51,680 nucleotides of DNA from Sphingomonadales bacterium (GCA_947470185.1 CANIRZ010000010.1:1-51680); one strand, 5' to 3'; shown: positions 9,177 to 18,224, counted from the stretch's first letter. The notes: generated by a model from the letters alone, not told the origin. Numbers and translations are program-made.

Positions 9177-9260
9177 ATGACTGACCTTAAAACCCTATCT
9201 GCCACAGCCGAGCATTGTGACCCGCTGGTTTTGCGTAGCCTGCAAAAGGCGGTCGGATAA
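9177..9260 (+). CDS. 27-residue small ORF coupled to the DksA-like gene
   Basis: The ATG at 9177 has a strong ribosome site (TAGGAGA, about 7 nt away). The product MTDLKTLSATAEHCDPLVLR...AVG ends at a TAA whose last A is the first base of the next ATG (TAATG). This layout suggests translational coupling, either as a leader peptide or as a true small protein. No domain is recognised. The strong ribosome site and exact overlap are the only support. Confidence 0.45.
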   Translation: MTDLKTLSATAEHCDPLVLRSLQKAVG

Positions 9261-9523
9261 TGGCCGGCGGCTGGACGCGTGACGGCGCGGTGCAGGACCA
9301 GATCGACGATAGCGTTAAGGACGCAGTGTCCGGCGCACGTGCGCGCCTGCCCGCTGGACCAAGCGCCGAATATTGCGACGACTGCGGTGAGCCTATTCCC
9401 GAACGTCGCCAAGCCGCCCTCCCCGGGGTACGCACCTGCATAGCATGCCAATCCGCGCGGGATGCGTCGGTGCAACATTCCACAATCAACCGGCGCGGCA
9501 GTAAGGACAGTCAGTTGCGGTAG
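9260..9523 (+). CDS. DksA/TraR-family C4 zinc-finger protein (YbiI-like)
   Basis: The 87-residue protein ends in a DksA/TraR-type zinc finger: C39-x2-C42-x17-C60-x2-C63 in CDDCGEPIPERR...GVRTCIACQ. It is far shorter than DksA and lacks the coiled-coil hairpin that enters the RNA polymerase secondary channel, so it is closer to YbiI/TraR-sized proteins. The function is unknown; RNA polymerase modulation is a family-level guess. The start ATG overlaps the stop of the 27-residue ORF, which carries the good ribosome site. A long AT-rich gap follows. Confidence 0.85.
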   Translation: MAGGWTRDGAVQDQIDDSVKDAVSGARARLPAGPSAEYCDDCGEPIPERRQAALPGVRTCIACQSARDASVQHSTINRRGSKDSQLR

Positions 9524-9532
9524 CACATTTAT

Positions 9533-9585
9533 TATAACCAAATAGGTAAAAACATATTGACATCGTAACTCTATTTGGTTATAGT
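9533..9585 (+). promoter_or_regulatory. Sigma70-like promoter overlapped by a 13-bp inverted repeat
   Basis: TATAACCAAATAG (9533-9545) and CTATTTGGTTATA (9571-9583) are exact inverted copies separated by 25 bp. Between and within them lie TTGACA (9557-9562) and, 17 bp later, TATAGT (9580-9585), a near-consensus promoter pointing to ompA. The right arm covers the -10 element, as an operator would. The promoter lies about 330 bp before the OmpA start codon. Confidence 0.6.
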
Positions 9586-9919
9586 TGGACATAGTCGAAA
9601 ATTGCGAGACGCACAGTGACCCGCGTTTAACATCACCCAATGGATCAGTGGACCCTCCATATCTTCGCCGGTCGGCGGCACCTGTATTGACGTTGAAGCG
9701 CGCGAAGCGCTTGCTTCAATTCTGCAATTTCTGCGGTCTATTGGTATGAGCGCAAGCTAAACTTGCAAGCTGGAGAAAGTGGATAAAAATATCAAATATC
9801 GACAATAATGGCGACATTTTAGCAACAGTATAAATGCATAGCGACTTGCATCGGTGGAACAGAAACGCTAGCGTATAGTTATTAAATTTACGTTCCTAAG
9901 ATAGAAAAGGGGAAAGTTA
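9586..9919 (+). other. Untranslated stretch before ompA, possible long leader or decayed ORF
   Basis: No convincing gene is present. One frame is open from a TGA near 9618 to a TAA near 9760 (ending SILQFLRSIGMSAS) but has no standard start codon, so it may be chance or a fossil. From about 9770 the sequence is AT-rich. If the promoter at 9557-9585 drives ompA, this is a leader of more than 300 nt; a separate small RNA is another possibility. AGGGGAAAG just before 9920 is the ompA ribosome site. Confidence 0.4.
9856..9880 (+). promoter_or_regulatory. Possible EcfG-type stress promoter before ompA
   Basis: GGAAC (9856-9860), a 16-bp spacer, then AGTT (9877-9880) differs by one base from the alphaproteobacterial general-stress consensus GGAAC-N16/17-CGTT. 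It lies 40 bp before the OmpA start. The match is short, so confidence is low. Confidence 0.25.
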
Positions 9920-11038
9920 ATGCGTAAGTTAGCCATAAGTTTGGCGCTCGCTTCTACTGCTCTGGCATCACCGGCTTTGGCCCGTGACGATCAGTGGTAT
10001 GTCGGAGTCGATGGCGGTGTCATGATTGTAGAAGATCCTAGCCTGAATATTGGCACGCTTCAGAACGCGGCGTCGATTGACACGAATAAGGGTTTTGATT
10101 TTGGTGGCGTTGTTGGATATGATTTCGGCGGCTTCCGACTGGAATCGGAAGTCTCCTACCGTCAAGCCGATGCAAAAGGCTTCAATAGCTCGACAGCACA
10201 GATCACAAGAGGCAGCAGCGCTACGCTTCAGCCCAGCGGTTCATACAGCGTTACTGGTAACGCAAGCGCATTGAGCTTCATGGTCAATGGAGTGTTGGAT
10301 TTCGGTGAGGATGACGGCATTCAGGGCTTTGTTGGCGGCGGCGCCGGTGTTGCACGCGTTGACATGCAAACTGTATTGGCAGCTCCAGCTTTCCTTGACG
10401 ATTCCGACACCGGTTTTGCATGGCAGGCACTTGCTGGCGTTCGCGCGCCATTGAGCAAAAGCTGGGATGTTGGCTTGAAGTATCGTTTCTTCAATGCGAG
10501 CAAGGTCAACTTGGTTGATCGTCTTGGTCGCGCAGTTGATACAAGCTTCCGTTCGCACAGCATCATGGGCAGCCTGGTTTATAACTTCGGTGGTGCACCT
10601 GCGCCAGTCGAAGTGGCTCCTCCACCGCCACCACCAGTGTATGTGGCGCCACCGCCGCCACCGCCACCGCCGCCGCCACCGCCGGTTTGCAACTCTGGCC
10701 CATATATCGTGTTTTTCGATTGGGATAAATCGAACTTGCGTCCAGATGCGGCTTCGGTTTTGGATAATGCTGTTGCGCAATATGCGAACTGCGGCATGGC
10801 AAAGGTTATGCTTGCTGGTCACGCCGATAAGTCGGGTACCGCAAAGTATAACGTTGGCCTATCACAGCGTCGTAACGATACCGTTCGTGGCTACCTTGCT
10901 TCGAAGGGCGTTACAGACGGCGCAATCAGCGCTGAAGCATTCGGCGAAACTGCACCTCTGGTACAGACCGCTGATGGTGAGCGTGAACCGCAAAACCGTC
11001 GCGTTGAAGTTACCTATGGTCCAGGTTCGGGAATGTAA
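9920..11038 (+). CDS. OmpA-family outer-membrane protein with polyproline linker
   Basis: A signal peptide (MRKLAISLALASTALASPALA) precedes an OmpA-like eight-stranded barrel domain over about residues 22-225. An almost pure Pro linker (about 230-255, with VAPPPPPP and VYVAPPPPP) leads to a C-terminal OmpA peptidoglycan-binding domain starting YIVFFDWDKSNL. The key GHADKSG, LSQRRNDTVRGYL and NRRVEV segments, including the Asp and Arg that bind diaminopimelate, are present. It anchors the outer membrane to the wall. The stem-loop at 11065 ends the transcript. Confidence 0.95.
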   Translation: MRKLAISLALASTALASPALARDDQWYVGVDGGVMIVEDPSLNIGTLQNAASIDTNKGFDFGGVVGYDFGGFRLESEVSYRQADAKGFNSSTAQITRGSSATLQPSGSYSVTGNASALSFMVNGVLDFGEDDGIQGFVGGGAGVARVDMQTVLAAPAFLDDSDTGFAWQALAGVRAPLSKSWDVGLKYRFFNASKVNLVDRLGRAVDTSFRSHSIMGSLVYNFGGAPAPVEVAPPPPPPVYVAPPPPPPPPPPPPVCNSGPYIVFFDWDKSNLRPDAASVLDNAVAQYANCGMAKVMLAGHADKSGTAKYNVGLSQRRNDTVRGYLASKGVTDGAISAEAFGETAPLVQTADGEREPQNRRVEVTYGPGSGM

Positions 11039-11064
11039 TTTCCAAACTGACGTAATGTTAGAAG

Positions 11065-11094
11065 AAAGGCCGGTCGAAAGACTGGCCTTTTTTT
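11065..11094. terminator. Rho-independent terminator shared by ompA and glnD
   Basis: An 11-bp stem (AAAGGCCGGTC / GACTGGCCTTT, one G-U pair) closes a GAAA loop and is followed on the plus strand by a run of seven Ts that begins within the stem. It lies 26 bp after the ompA stop. Read on the minus strand, the stem is followed by CTTTCTTCT, so it can also end glnD transcription. Confidence 0.9.
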
Positions 11095-11135
11095 GTGTCC
11101 GATGTAGACGTTACGCCAGATAAGCAGGCTGGTTT

Positions 11136-13895
11136 TTACGCTGCGGCCTTTGCTCTGGGTCGGGCGTTCACAGTCGCAGCTTCCAAAAGGCGCATTTCAA
11201 GAGCTTTTAGCTTATTCTTGTTTTCGATTTTTCCGCCAAACAAATCGGTGACATAAAATGTGTCGACCGCCCGTTCGCCATAGGTCGCAATATGCGCGCT
11301 GTGCAATGTGACCTTGGACTCAAAAAGCGCTAGCGCCAGATTATTCAACAATGCAGGGCGATCGAGTGCGTTTACTTCAATCACGGTAAACCGGTTTGAG
11401 GCCTGATTGTCGATCAACACCGATGGTGCGATTTTAAAGGCGTCCGCCCGGCGCAACGCCTTTGGCTTAGCGTCGAGCTGAATCATCAATTTGGCGCGAT
11501 TTGTTAGAGCTTCCTCAATGCTCCGCTTAAGTCGGTTTAGCTGCCCTTGCTCTTGAAAGGGACGCCCCAGCGGGTCTTGAATGAGGAAGTTGTCGACCGC
11601 CATCCCATCACTACTGGTATGAATACGGGCATCTATAATGTTGCCGCCAGCCAAATGTATGGCGCCGGCAATCCGATAGAAAAGACCCGGATGGTCTGCC
11701 GCAAAAACAGTGACAAGCGTTGCCCCACGGTCGGGGTAGAAACACGCGTCAATAGCAAGCTCTGTCCCGGCGTTCTTCAGAATATGCCCGGCGTTACGAG
11801 CGATAATGTCATCAGGCTCCGCTATCCAATAGGCGTCGGGCAGATTTTTCGCCAGCTCCGCAAATTTTTCTGAGGGTAATTTTAATGTAGATTCCAGCTG
11901 CGCCTTTTTCGATGCGATCCGCTCGCTACGGCCCCTTTGCTTGTGACCCAAACGCAGCACTTCTTCGGTGGCCTCATACAAGTCCGACAGCAATTGCCGT
12001 TTCCAACTGTTCCACACACCTGGCCCAACCGCGCGGATATCGACAACGGTGAGCACCAGCAGAAGTTTTAGGCGTTCTGGGGATTGAACCGCTTGGGCAA
12101 AGTCCAAAATTGTCTTAAAATCAGCCAAGTCACGTTTAAACGCGGTGGCAGACATCAATAGATGGAAACGCACCAGCCAGGCCACGGTTTCCGTCTCGGC
12201 TGGCGAAAGCCCCAGACGCGGGCATAAGGTGTCGGCCACTTCAGCCCCCAGCACGCTATGGTCGCCGCCGCGTCCCTTGGCGATGTCGTGCAGCAAAGTT
12301 GCGATAAACAATACCCGCTTACTAACGATTTGCTGAACGATGGCTGTTGATAATGGATGGTCCTGCTTCAACTTTCCGCGGTTGATATCGGCCAGCAAGC
12401 CAATGGCGCGGATGGAATGTTCGTCGACTGTATAATGGTGGTACATGTCAAACTGCATCTGCGCGACTACCCTGCGAAATTCGGGGATAAATCTTCCGAA
12501 GATAGTGGATTCATTCATCCAACGCAGAACTGTTTCCGGGTCGCGCGGCGATGTTAGGACATCCAAGAACAGGGCGTTGGCTCTGGGATCACGGCGAACC
12601 ACCTTGTCTACCAGCCGAGCATCCCTTTGTGCCGCACGCATCGCTAAGGGGTGAATTTCCAATTCATGCAAGTCGGCCAAATGGAAAATTTCGAGTAAGC
12701 GCACCGGGTCGCGCGCGAAAAATCCGTCATCGGGCAAGGCGAGCCGGCCTCTGTCCAGTTGAAAGCCATTAAGCTTGCGTGGTTTGCGGACGAAATTTGG
12801 AATGAAACGGCGGCCTTTTTGCGCCATGGCCTCGTCCAAATGCGCAAGAAACAAGCCTGTGACGTCGCCGACTGTTTTTGCGTTCAGGAAATAATAATGC
12901 ATGAACCGTTCTACCGCTGAACGGCCGGGGCGATCGGCAAACTGCATTATTTCAGCCACATCGCGCTGCAAATCAAACGTCAGGCGTTCTTCTGCCCTAC
13001 CTGTTATATTGTGCATATGGCATCTTACTGACCACAGGAAATTTTCGGCTTTTCTAAAGCGGTTATATTCGTCGGCTGTCAGCAGACCGACGTGCACAAG
13101 TTCAGACGCAGCAGGCACTTTGTGGACGTATTTGCCGATCCAGTACAGCGTATGCAGATCGCGAAGCCCGCCTTTGCCATCTTTGATATTTGGTTCCACG
13201 ACATAACGGCTGTCGCCCATGCGCTTGTGCCGGTCATCGCGCTCTGCCATTTTCAACCGGACAAAATCGGGTGCCGTATTGCCCACCACTTCTTTCCAGA
13301 AGCGCAGCGATGCTTCTTCATACACCCCGCGGTCGCCCCACACGAACCTGCTTTCCAGCAAGGCTGTGCGAATGGTCAAATCCTCCTGCGCCATTTTCAC
13401 GGTTTCATCTAAGGATCTGCTCGACTGGCCAACTTTCAGGCCGAGATCCCACAACAAATAGAGGATCGCCTCCACTACTTGCTCTGTCCACGAGCTGCGC
13501 TTGTAGGGGGTGACAAAGGCGATATCGACGTCGCTGTGCGGCGCCATTTCGCCGCGACCGTACCCGCCCACCGCAAGTACCGCTATTCGTTCTGATGCAG
13601 TGCGGTTCGCGGCTGGATATGCGTGAACGGTCACATAATCATAAATCAGCCGGACAATCTGATCTATCAAGAATGCCTGTTCAGCCGAAGCGTGATAGCC
13701 CTGCGACGGATGTTCGCCCAAGCGTCGCTTAATTTCGGCGCGACCTTCGGCAAGCGCGGATTGCAGAATTTCGAGGACGTGCGGACGACGCGCTTGCGCG
13801 CCAGTTTCACGCACCACGCCCTCAATTTTTTCAGCAAGCGCGCTCCGGTCGATGATATCGCGCTGTTTGCTAATGCGTTCCGCTGTTGATGCCAT
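11136..13895 (-). CDS. glnD: Bifunctional PII uridylyltransferase/uridylyl-removing enzyme
   Basis: GlnD senses glutamine and modifies PII proteins to control nitrogen metabolism. The 919-residue protein has the nucleotidyltransferase motif GGYGRGEMAPHSDVDIAFV near residues 110-128, with the two catalytic Asps. The HD domain shows TLLHDIAKGRGGDHS near residue 530. Two C-terminal ACT domains begin VTVFAADHPGLFYRIAG and VIEVNALDRPALLNNLA. All parts look intact. It converges on ompA with the shared terminator between. Upstream, the acyl-CoA synthetase on the same strand ends 37 bp before the start. Confidence 0.97.
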   Translation of the reverse strand: MASTAERISKQRDIIDRSALAEKIEGVVRETGAQARRPHVLEILQSALAEGRAEIKRRLGEHPSQGYHASAEQAFLIDQIVRLIYDYVTVHAYPAANRTASERIAVLAVGGYGRGEMAPHSDVDIAFVTPYKRSSWTEQVVEAILYLLWDLGLKVGQSSRSLDETVKMAQEDLTIRTALLESRFVWGDRGVYEEASLRFWKEVVGNTAPDFVRLKMAERDDRHKRMGDSRYVVEPNIKDGKGGLRDLHTLYWIGKYVHKVPAASELVHVGLLTADEYNRFRKAENFLWSVRCHMHNITGRAEERLTFDLQRDVAEIMQFADRPGRSAVERFMHYYFLNAKTVGDVTGLFLAHLDEAMAQKGRRFIPNFVRKPRKLNGFQLDRGRLALPDDGFFARDPVRLLEIFHLADLHELEIHPLAMRAAQRDARLVDKVVRRDPRANALFLDVLTSPRDPETVLRWMNESTIFGRFIPEFRRVVAQMQFDMYHHYTVDEHSIRAIGLLADINRGKLKQDHPLSTAIVQQIVSKRVLFIATLLHDIAKGRGGDHSVLGAEVADTLCPRLGLSPAETETVAWLVRFHLLMSATAFKRDLADFKTILDFAQAVQSPERLKLLLVLTVVDIRAVGPGVWNSWKRQLLSDLYEATEEVLRLGHKQRGRSERIASKKAQLESTLKLPSEKFAELAKNLPDAYWIAEPDDIIARNAGHILKNAGTELAIDACFYPDRGATLVTVFAADHPGLFYRIAGAIHLAGGNIIDARIHTSSDGMAVDNFLIQDPLGRPFQEQGQLNRLKRSIEEALTNRAKLMIQLDAKPKALRRADAFKIAPSVLIDNQASNRFTVIEVNALDRPALLNNLALALFESKVTLHSAHIATYGERAVDTFYVTDLFGGKIENKNKLKALEMRLLEAATVNARPRAKAAA

Positions 13896-13932
13896 CAGGC
13901 GACCTTAGTCGCCAAGTGGCACCATGTCAGCA

Positions 13933-15630
13933 TCAAGCAGAGATCTTGGCATTATATTCCCGCCGCAGCGTTACCCGGTCAATCTTCTGCGTGCCCAATC
14001 GTGGCAATGGCTCATCTACTTGCCAGAAATGCGCAGGGATTTTGAACGGCGCAAGGCGCGGTGCTAAAAAGGCCTTCAGCTCTTCTTCCGTCAGCGTCAC
14101 ACCGTCCTTTGTCTGGTAGACAATGCCCGGAACCTCGCCATATTTGTCATCAGCGATGCCGAACACGGACAGCTCGACGATGGAATCATGCTCATAAGCC
14201 GCAGCTTCAACTTCGGGGCAGCTAATATTTTCGCCGCCACGGATGATGATGTCTTTCTTACGGTCCACGATGAACAGATAGCCGTCCTCGTCCAGATACC
14301 CAATGTCGCCCGTCCGGAAAAATCCATCGGCGGTAAAGGCATCGCGCGTTGCGCCTTCGTTGTTCCAATAGCCATTGAAGTTGGCGATCGTGCGAATAGC
14401 GACTTCACCGCGCTCACCCTGTGGCAAAATGTTACCATCATCATCAAGCATTTGGACTTCGACGATTGGTTTTGTCGCTGGACCGGTGCTGGTAGGCTTT
14501 TCAAGATAATTGTCCGTGAAGTTACCGCAGCCAACGCCATTGGTTTCGGTGAGGCCATAGCCCAATAACGGGTAGCCCCAGCTCATTTCCTTGCGAATTT
14601 TTTTGACATGCTCGACAGGGCGAGGTGCGCCGCCCGCTGCAAAGGCAGTGCAGCTTGTTAGGTCATATTTATGCCGTGCAGGATGCGTTGCAAGCTCAAT
14701 GCTCATCAACGGAACGCCAACGAAATAGCTGATCCGTTCCTTTTCAATGATGCGCATTGCCTCTTCGGCGTCCCATTTGGGCATCAACACAAGCTTGCGG
14801 CCAATGGCGAAGCTTTGCAGCACCAGAGGTATCGATGCGGTGACGTGGAACAAGGGCACGTTGACGAGAGCGGAAGGTTGCGCCGGCATTGCCTGCCCAG
14901 TCGAAGACAAAAGCTCGAAAAACACGAGCGTTTGCCCGACATAGCTCATTGCGCCTTGGACGACGGCCCGGTGGTCCGACACGGCTCCCTTGGACTGTCC
15001 TGTAGAACCGGACGTGTACAAAATTGTGGCATTATCCAGCGGGTCGATTGCGGGCAGTGGGGTATCCGCGCCACCGCCCTTTGCGGTCAAAACGGATAAG
15101 CCATCCAATGGAAGTGAATCATGGTTTATGATGAGCAATTCACATCCTCCAAGATCCTGTTCCGCCATCCGCGCAGCGCGCTGTGTGTCGGCAAGGACAA
15201 AGCGGCAACCGACCATGCGAATGCCTTCGGCAAGTTCGCCGCCTTGCCACCAGCCATTGAGCAAAGTGGCCACACCACCTGCCATGACAATAGCCATATA
15301 AGCGACAATCCAGTTGGCCGAATTGCGCGCAGCGATCCCAACGCGGTCCCCTTTTTGGAGCCCGTAACCATCGACCAATCCACCCGCCAATGCGCGTGCC
15401 GCGCTGTATGTGTCGGCAAAGCTTAAGCGAATATCGCCATCGACCAGAAATTCTTTGTCCGCATGGGTCGCACAGAAAAATGCCAGATAGTCCGACATAT
15501 TTCCGGGCGCTTTGGCAAAAACCGGCATTTGGACGCCATATTTCTCAGCGTATGTAAGCGATAATGGGCCATCATTATCCATCAGACGCGCGATTGTGGC
15601 GTCGATTGCAAGGTCCAATTGGGATGGCAT
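13933..15630 (-). CDS. Class I adenylate-forming acyl-CoA synthetase
   Basis: The 565-residue enzyme activates a carboxylic acid to an acyl-AMP and then a CoA thioester. Visible core motifs are ILYTSGSTGQSKGAV (phosphate loop), GYGLTETNG, YRTGD-like FFRTGDIGYLDEDGYLFIVDRKKD and the C-terminal GTQKIDR, which supplies the catalytic Lys. The start at 15630 follows AGGAGA by 6 nt and gives MPSQLDLAIDATI; an upstream in-frame ATG at 15798 would run into lgt and is rejected. The substrate is not readable; long-chain or aryl acids are both possible. It is divergent from lgt. Confidence 0.93.
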   Translation of the reverse strand: MPSQLDLAIDATIARLMDNDGPLSLTYAEKYGVQMPVFAKAPGNMSDYLAFFCATHADKEFLVDGDIRLSFADTYSAARALAGGLVDGYGLQKGDRVGIAARNSANWIVAYMAIVMAGGVATLLNGWWQGGELAEGIRMVGCRFVLADTQRAARMAEQDLGGCELLIINHDSLPLDGLSVLTAKGGGADTPLPAIDPLDNATILYTSGSTGQSKGAVSDHRAVVQGAMSYVGQTLVFFELLSSTGQAMPAQPSALVNVPLFHVTASIPLVLQSFAIGRKLVLMPKWDAEEAMRIIEKERISYFVGVPLMSIELATHPARHKYDLTSCTAFAAGGAPRPVEHVKKIRKEMSWGYPLLGYGLTETNGVGCGNFTDNYLEKPTSTGPATKPIVEVQMLDDDGNILPQGERGEVAIRTIANFNGYWNNEGATRDAFTADGFFRTGDIGYLDEDGYLFIVDRKKDIIIRGGENISCPEVEAAAYEHDSIVELSVFGIADDKYGEVPGIVYQTKDGVTLTEEELKAFLAPRLAPFKIPAHFWQVDEPLPRLGTQKIDRVTLRREYNAKISA

Positions 15631-15705
15631 GTGATTCTCTCCTAAACGCTTTGTGCACCTTCTATTTGGCTCTATAGGAATGTCAAAATATCCTGAGGAA
15701 ATATT

Positions 15706-16572
15706 GTGACATTCGAGATTATTGCGTCGGCCACTGGCTATATTCAGTTTACCGATCTGGGTGTGGGCCCCGTTGCCCTTGACCTCGGCTTCTTCCAAAT
15801 CCGTTGGTACTCGCTTGGGTATCTGGTTGGCATCCTGCTTGGTTATTGGATGTTACTGAAATTGCTCGCACGTCCCGGCGCGCCCATGTCACGTGAGCAA
15901 GCCGATGATATAATCCTGTACGCCACCTTGGGCATCATTTTGGGCGGTCGGATTGGCTATATTTTATTCTACCAACCGTCTATTTTGCAGAACCCTATGG
16001 ATGTCTTCAAATTGTGGGAAGGCGGGATGTCGTTTCATGGAGGTGCGATTGGGATCATATTTTCGATCTGGCTTTTGGCGCGCAAGCATAAGCTCTCTTT
16101 CTTGCGGGTCTGTGATTATGTCGCCTGCGTCGTACCCTTTGGGATATTCCTCGTGCGCCTTGCGAACTTTGTGAATGATGAGCTTTGGGGCCGCGTCACC
16201 GACGTACCATGGGCCGTCGTCTTTCCCAATGGCGGTGATTTGCCGCGCCACCCAAGCCAGCTTTATGAAGCTATGCTTGAAGGGCTTTTGATGGCGGCGA
16301 TATTGTGGCCATTATTTTGGAAAACCAAGGCGCGGTATAGGCCCGGGTTCCTGACGGGTATGGCCGCAATAATTTATGGCACAGCCCGGTTTTCCATCGA
16401 GTTTTTCAGGGAGCCCGACCAGCAGCTTCAGTGGCTGGTGGAAGCAAGCGGCCTGAGTATGGGACAGTGGTTGACCATTCCGATGATATTGGTGGGCCTG
16501 TTCCTGTTGCTCACAGCAGGTGCTGGAAAGCAGCGCGCCGAGGGCATGGCCGGCAGTAACAGTGGCGCCTGA
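15706..16572 (+). CDS. lgt: Prolipoprotein diacylglyceryl transferase
   Basis: Lgt attaches diacylglycerol to the lipobox cysteine of prelipoproteins in the inner membrane. The 288-residue protein has several membrane helices and family signatures: FHGGAIGIIFSIWL with the conserved His, RLANFVNDELWGRVTDVPWAVVFP and RHPSQLYEA. The GTG start at 15706 has TGAGGAA about 7 nt upstream and gives MTFEIIASATGYIQF. The next gene overlaps its 3' end, as lgt and a MidA-like gene do in many alphaproteobacteria. Confidence 0.97.
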   Translation: MTFEIIASATGYIQFTDLGVGPVALDLGFFQIRWYSLGYLVGILLGYWMLLKLLARPGAPMSREQADDIILYATLGIILGGRIGYILFYQPSILQNPMDVFKLWEGGMSFHGGAIGIIFSIWLLARKHKLSFLRVCDYVACVVPFGIFLVRLANFVNDELWGRVTDVPWAVVFPNGGDLPRHPSQLYEAMLEGLLMAAILWPLFWKTKARYRPGFLTGMAAIIYGTARFSIEFFREPDQQLQWLVEASGLSMGQWLTIPMILVGLFLLLTAGAGKQRAEGMAGSNSGA

Positions 16573-17623
16573 TACAGAGCAAGTTGCAGTCCGCCTTGCG
16601 CAGCAGATAGAGGCGTCCGGCCCAATCAGCATTGCCGAATATATGCGCGTAGCCAATACCGCTTATTATGGCGGCGCTGATCCGCTTGGCGCGGCTGGCG
16701 ATTTCATCACTGCCCCCGAAATTTCCCAGATGTTCGGCGAAATGGTAGGCATATGGCTGAGTGACATCTGGCTGCGCCACGGGAGCCCATCTGGCTGCTA
16801 TTATGTGGAGCTTGGTCCGGGTCGGGGGACGCTGGCGGCGGATGCGCTTCGGACTATGAAGCGTTTTGGATGGGAGCCTTCTGTCCACTTTGTGGAAAAC
16901 AGCTCGGCGTTGCGCGCCAAGCAATCCCAAGCCGTGCCGCATGCAACCTTCCATGACAATCTGGATAGTCTGCCGTCCGATGCACCTATGTTCGTTGTGG
17001 CAAACGAGTTTTTTGACGCACTGCCTGTTCGGCAGATGATATTATCGCATGCCGGTTGGCAGGAGCGCGTGGTCGTGCGTGATCGAGGATCGCGCTTTGC
17101 CGCAATGCCGGGCGCGCCTATTGCCGATACTGTAATTCCCGAGCCTTTTCGCGTTGCCGCCGTTGGCAGTATTTACGAAACCTGCCCTGACGCCGCTGCC
17201 ATCATGCACACGCTATCGCACCGGTTGGCGCAACGTGGTGGGACAATGTTGACGATTGATTATGGCTATACCCAGCCAGGCCTTGGCAGCACGTTACAGG
17301 CGGTGCGAAACCACCAATATGCCGACCCACTTGCCGATCCCGGCAATTGCGATCTGACGGCCCATGTTAACTTTCTTGATCTCGCACGACGTGCCGAAAA
17401 CAGTGGCTTGGCAGTGGCGGGACCAACGGGGCAAGGGGCCTGGCTTTCCGGTCTTGGTATTGACCAGCGCGCCCAGAGCTTAATGAGGGCGCACCCCGAC
17501 AGGGCCGCTGATATCAATGCTGCACGCAAACGGCTGGTGCGTCGGGAATCTATGGGCGCCTTGTTTAAGGTCATGGCAACATACGCAAAAGATTGGCCAA
17601 AACCTGAGGGCTTTGGTCCCTAA
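16562..17623 (+). CDS. MidA/NDUFAF7-type SAM-dependent methyltransferase
   Basis: The protein (about 353 residues) matches the DUF185 methyltransferase family. GPISIAEYMRVAN near residue 19, GDFITAPEISQMFGE near 45, the SAM loop VELGPGRGTLAADALR near 82 and ANEFFDALPVRQM near 142 are diagnostic. In mitochondria the homologue NDUFAF7 methylates an arginine of complex I; bacterial targets are less certain. GTG at 16562 (11-bp overlap with lgt) gives the normal N-terminal length; a GTG at 16520 would add 14 residues. It converges with the lipoprotein gene 4 bp later. Confidence 0.88.
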   Translation: MAPDTEQVAVRLAQQIEASGPISIAEYMRVANTAYYGGADPLGAAGDFITAPEISQMFGEMVGIWLSDIWLRHGSPSGCYYVELGPGRGTLAADALRTMKRFGWEPSVHFVENSSALRAKQSQAVPHATFHDNLDSLPSDAPMFVVANEFFDALPVRQMILSHAGWQERVVVRDRGSRFAAMPGAPIADTVIPEPFRVAAVGSIYETCPDAAAIMHTLSHRLAQRGGTMLTIDYGYTQPGLGSTLQAVRNHQYADPLADPGNCDLTAHVNFLDLARRAENSGLAVAGPTGQGAWLSGLGIDQRAQSLMRAHPDRAADINAARKRLVRRESMGALFKVMATYAKDWPKPEGFGP

Positions 17624-17627
17624 ACGT

Positions 17628-18224
17628 TTAGTTTACCCAATCGGCGATTTGGGCTGCAACATCGTTTGCGGCGGAATTTAGCGCAGCGCCAGCTGGCGCA
17701 GCTTCGATTGCGGCTATGCCTTTGCGGGCCTCAAATCTGCGCTTTTCTGTTGCGCTGCCACGCATGATTTTTACCGCATCATAAACCACAACCGCCTCGT
17801 TGGAAGAGGCGTCAATGCCAAACTCAATTAAACTACCCGACAAGGACCGCGGCGCTTTGCCGCCTGCATCGATCTCATTGAGCACGAGGTTGCCGCTCTT
17901 TGCAGACACGGTTTCTACCAACAGGAATTGCATCAATCGGGCTGGCTTATCCGCCCAAAATGCATCCTTTAGATAGGCGATGCTGCTGGCATTGATCTGG
18001 ACAGGTATCCGGTTGGTATCCAATTTGCGCGGTACATCTGGCGTCTGAATTACCAAGGCTTCTGCTGCCGAGGCTGTGCGTGCAACGCCTGCGGTTACAA
18101 CATTGTCAGCGGTCAGCACCAGCATGGACGCTGGCGCCTTGCCGCCGAAGCTTACGCACCCGCCAAGTGCAAGGATGAGGGGTAGCGCAACGATGCGTGG
18201 GCCGAATTTTATGCTGAACATCAT
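17628..18224 (-). CDS. PqiC-like ABC-transport auxiliary lipoprotein
   Basis: The N-terminus carries a signal sequence with a lipobox (LILALGGCVSF, Cys near residue 23), so the mature protein is a lipoprotein, probably on the outer membrane. The rest fits the PqiC/DUF330-type auxiliary component family in length and in elements such as ALVIQTPDVPRKLDTNRIPV. It is the last gene of the MCE transporter operon and overlaps the mlaD-like stop by ATGA. The likely role is docking the MCE protein to the outer membrane during phospholipid transport. Confidence 0.85.
   Translation of the reverse strand: MMFSIKFGPRIVALPLILALGGCVSFGGKAPASMLVLTADNVVTAGVARTASAAEALVIQTPDVPRKLDTNRIPVQINASSIAYLKDAFWADKPARLMQFLLVETVSAKSGNLVLNEIDAGGKAPRSLSGSLIEFGIDASSNEAVVVYDAVKIMRGSATEKRRFEARKGIAAIEAAPAGAALNSAANDVAAQIADWVN

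Noticed and set aside
10617-10683. CCR-type repeat that could be called a tandem repeat element
   Set aside because: Explained by the Pro codons of the OmpA linker.
10579-10797. Gly-rich minus-strand frame inside ompA
   Set aside because: It is the reverse translation of the polyproline linker (CCG/CCA repeats) and not a separate gene.
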